A stretch of 64,000 nt of DNA, taken from the NCBI GenBank assembly GCA_029238215.1, contig JAQWGN010000010.1:1-64000 (forward strand), read 5' to 3'. The translations under genes were made by a program, and so were the position numbers. The notes beneath the pieces were generated by a model. The model was not told where the DNA came from and did no database searches. It was given only the letters and a program-made list of their open reading frames with translations. Shown in pieces: positions 61,662-64,000 of this stretch. This DNA is from Flavobacteriaceae bacterium (GTDB taxonomy: Bacteria; Bacteroidota; Bacteroidia; Flavobacteriales; Flavobacteriaceae). Position 1 is the first letter of the stretch; each line of letters opens with the position of its first letter.

Positions 61662-63252
61662 GTGGACGTTTTTTGGTATTATTTTCTCCTAAATGAGACA
61701 TCGCACATCGAAAGCCAATATAGTCTGCGGCCATAAATTCAGGCATGTAACGTCGTTGCGCTGGGTCTAGCCAATAGGAACGATCCTTCCATGATCCGCC
61801 TTTAAGCACACGTGTTCTGTCGGAAACTAATGATTTTACTTTTTTCTGGTCAGAAATGGTATTATCATCAGAGTCAACGGCAAACTTGTACATCTCAGTT
61901 GATTTATCAATTCTGGAATTTTTATCTCCATCCATAAAAGCTTTGTTGTAGGCATTTTTAAAGTTTGGTCGAAGTTGTGCATCAGTAGAGTCAATTTCCG
62001 TATATTTTATTTCACCAGGAAGAGCTTTAACAAATAACGAGTTATTTGGCATGGTATCAATCTCTATGGTTTCAACTAATTGAGTTTTACCATCAGGGCC
62101 AATAGCCGGTTTGGTGTATAGATTCCCTCTATAATAACTCATATCCGAAACATCATTATTTATTGCTGGTCGATAGACATCGGCAACCCATTCGGCAACA
62201 TTCCCTGCCATTCCGTAAAGTCCAAAATCATTTGGAGGGTATGATCGGACAGGGGCTGTAATATCTGCATTGTCTGAAGACCATCCAGCAAGACCACTAT
62301 AATCTCCTTTTCCTTGTTTAAAATTGGCCAATTGATCCCCTTCATTTTTTCGTTTTAATGAACGTGTGGATTCACCAGACCATGGATATTTCTTTTTACC
62401 TCGATAGCTGTTGTATTCTCTTAGTTCTGACAATCCCAAGGCAGCGTACTCCCATTCAGCTTCTGTTGGTAGTCTGTATTCTGGAAGAAGAAGTCCATCT
62501 TTACGCTTAACATAATTTAAGGCTGTTGAATCTGCATCCCTACTTTTAGGTTGTGCACTTCTCCCTGATTTAGCAGCAAAATCCCCACCATAGGCTTGGT
62601 TAGGAGTTTGTAGATATGTTTGGGTATTGAATTGCTTTCCAGGTGTAATACTGTCTATTTGAATGCTTACTCCTCGCTCAATGTAGCCTTCGTTTTCTAA
62701 CACACGCTCATTAACACGATTTGAACGCCATTTGGCAAAATTAACTGCTTGCTGCCACGAAACACCCACTACTGGGTAGTCTCTAAAGGCAGGGTGGCGC
62801 AAGTAATTGTTTACCATATCTTCATTAAAACCAAGAGGGTTTCGCCAGACCATGGTATCCGGAACGGCTGCAAAATATACGTTTCGATATTCTCCTTCCG
62901 CTTTTTTGTAAATACGTTCTAGCCAGTCTAAGTATTCAAGATACATCAGATTAGTGACTTCAGTTGCGTCAAGAAAAAACGAACGAACCTGTACGCGTAC
63001 AGGAGCATTGTTCCAGTCACGCATAACGTCATCTTGAACTTTACCTTTTACAAAAGTGCCTCCAGGTACAAAAACAAGCCCTGGACCTGCCTCTTGGCCT
63101 TTGTAATTGGTTTTATATTGGAAACCACCTTTACTAGAATTGATCTCTAAACCAGTGGCTTGTGAAACATTATTGCCGCGTTTTCCAGAGCTACAACCAA
63201 TAAGAAGAGCGGATAAAGCGAATGAAATAAATAAGTTTGTATGTGTATTCAT
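61654..63252 (-). CDS. gldJ: Gliding motility lipoprotein GldJ
   Basis: 532 residues from the ATG at 63252 (MNTHTNLFISFALS), with a lipobox (LLIGC); an ATG six codons upstream is also possible. The body is an FGE-sulfatase-like (SUMF1) domain: FVPGGTFVKG, FFLDATEVTNLMYLEYLDW, DYPVVGVSWQQAVNFAKWRS, RLPTEAEWEYAALG, LYGMAGNVAEWVADVY and RVLKGGSWKDR. GldJ uses this fold for structure in the gliding/T9SS machine and stabilises GldK. The order murF-gldJ-porU, with porU divergent, is as I recall from flavobacteria. Confidence 0.92.
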   Translation of the reverse strand: MNTHTNLFISFALSALLIGCSSGKRGNNVSQATGLEINSSKGGFQYKTNYKGQEAGPGLVFVPGGTFVKGKVQDDVMRDWNNAPVRVQVRSFFLDATEVTNLMYLEYLDWLERIYKKAEGEYRNVYFAAVPDTMVWRNPLGFNEDMVNNYLRHPAFRDYPVVGVSWQQAVNFAKWRSNRVNERVLENEGYIERGVSIQIDSITPGKQFNTQTYLQTPNQAYGGDFAAKSGRSAQPKSRDADSTALNYVKRKDGLLLPEYRLPTEAEWEYAALGLSELREYNSYRGKKKYPWSGESTRSLKRKNEGDQLANFKQGKGDYSGLAGWSSDNADITAPVRSYPPNDFGLYGMAGNVAEWVADVYRPAINNDVSDMSYYRGNLYTKPAIGPDGKTQLVETIEIDTMPNNSLFVKALPGEIKYTEIDSTDAQLRPNFKNAYNKAFMDGDKNSRIDKSTEMYKFAVDSDDNTISDQKKVKSLVSDRTRVLKGGSWKDRSYWLDPAQRRYMPEFMAADYIGFRCAMSHLGENNTKKRPRD

Positions 63253-63389
63253 TTGTTTTTTAACAATCATAACAAAGGTGCAATATACGAATTATTAGTG
63301 CGTTTATTTAATTAGTAAACGAAGTCAATCTTAAAATAGTATATGGGTAATTAAATACGATAACACTCACAATGTCGTTATATTTACAG

Positions 63390-64000
63390 ATGCAAAGGGA
63401 AAACCTAAAATTTATAGTATTCTTTTTCTGTTTTGGTTGGGCAACTATTTTTGCTCAAGACATCCCAAAGCACCCTTTTTTGGATGACGGAATTTCCGCA
63501 TGGCATCGTTTTTCTGTTGAAGAAACCGGAGTTCAAAAAATAGACGTTAAATTTTTACAAGACTTAGGGATTCCAGTTCAAGATATCAATCCTAAAACAT
63601 TGCGTGTTTTTGGAAGAGGAGGAGAAATGTTACCCCTTCAACTTTCCGATGATATTGAAACGCTGCATGAAAATTTTATTTGGGTTGTTGGTGAGGAAGA
63701 TGGTTCTTTTGACAATGAAGACTATATTTTGTTTATGGGTTATGCTGGAGATACTTGGAATGCTGAAAGCGAGACTTTTAAAAATTTATACAACGATTCA
63801 AGCGCATATTATATTACATATGGATCAACGTTTGGTAAGCGTGTAATGCCTATTGATGGGCAGGCGGCAGCATTGACAAACGCAAAAAATTATGGAATCT
63901 TTCAAGTGGCCCAAGAAGAAGACCGTTATAATCTAGGTGCGATTGGACGCCGTTGGTTTGGACTAAGATTTTCTGATGAACAAACGGAAACACTTACGCT
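63390..64000 (+). CDS. porU: T9SS C-terminal signal peptidase PorU, N-terminal part (runs off the window)
   Basis: 203 codons from the ATG at 63390, open to the window end; an in-frame ATG at 63372 would add six residues. A signal peptide ends near ATIFAQ. HRFSVEETGVQKIDVKFLQDLGI, TLRVFGRGGEMLPLQ and DYILFMGYAGDTWN match the N-terminal part of PorU, the gingipain-like protease that removes T9SS sorting domains and attaches cargo to the surface. The catalytic domain lies beyond the window, so its Cys/His pair cannot be checked. Divergent from gldJ across a 137-base gap. Confidence 0.88.
   Translation, partial: MQRENLKFIVFFFCFGWATIFAQDIPKHPFLDDGISAWHRFSVEETGVQKIDVKFLQDLGIPVQDINPKTLRVFGRGGEMLPLQLSDDIETLHENFIWVVGEEDGSFDNEDYILFMGYAGDTWNAESETFKNLYNDSSAYYITYGSTFGKRVMPIDGQAAALTNAKNYGIFQVAQEEDRYNLGAIGRRWFGLRFSDEQTETLT

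Noticed and set aside
61654-63252. GldJ as formylglycine-generating enzyme for the sulfatase
   Set aside because: It is a lipoprotein with the gldJ neighbourhood, and the catalytic Cys pair of formylglycine-generating enzymes is not visible.
1-64000. CRISPR arrays, insertion sequences, phage genes, rRNA genes
   Set aside because: No regularly spaced repeats, transposase or integrase motifs, phage structural genes or rRNA segments were seen.

Overview
The window comes from a marine-type member of the Bacteroidota, most likely Flavobacteriaceae. The support is a SusD-type glycan-uptake protein, type IX secretion (T9SS) sorting domains and T9SS/gliding genes (porT, T9SS plug, gldJ, porU), a Na+-pumping NADH:quinone reductase, menaquinone-type UbiE, a short primary sigma factor without region 1.1, and many promoters with the Bacteroidota -7 box TAnnTTTG. 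No insertion sequence, phage or CRISPR array was seen.

Region 1 (1-18863) is accessory and forms the right part of a polysaccharide utilization locus. The plus strand carries the end of susD, a PKD-containing surface lipoprotein, two tandem GH86 agarase/porphyranase-like enzymes, an SGNH esterase, a T9SS-secreted protein and an alpha/beta-hydrolase. Facing it on the minus strand is a tightly packed nine-gene operon: UxaA-type dehydratase, SDR, FAH hydrolase, lactonase, second SDR, mutarotase, FMN hydroxy-acid dehydrogenase, FucP-type permease and a sulfatase. Together these make a complete non-phosphorylative route of the L-fucose type (sugar to lactone, acid, 2-keto-3-deoxy acid, diketo acid, then pyruvate plus a hydroxy acid). 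Because the neighbouring hydrolases are of agar/porphyran type, the real substrate may be L-galactose from porphyran rather than L-fucose. Behind the operon (18864-19539) lies a decayed gene for a small secreted protein.

Region 2 (19540-42370) is housekeeping: galE, two membrane or periplasmic metallopeptidases, rpe, the primary sigma factor, pnp, rpsO, accD (without its zinc-ribbon cysteines), fbaA, a TamL-like assembly factor, an rRNA methyltransferase, porT, ubiE, trkA-trkH, an aminotransferase, rsmG, pruA, apaG and the T9SS plug gene.

Region 3 (42544-49785) is the nqrABCDEF operon, a small conserved-looking gene and apbE, whose product attaches FMN to NqrB and NqrC. Region 4 (49772-64000) holds a methyltransferase, map, a thioredoxin-like protein, gpmI, a VanY peptidase, a GNAT acetyltransferase, tRNA-Gly(UCC), a small envelope operon ending in an M1 peptidase, tatA, an O-methyltransferase, a flavin reductase, tRNA-Val(GAC), murF, gldJ and the start of porU. 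The T9SS parts encoded here would export the two proteins with T9SS tails in region 1.
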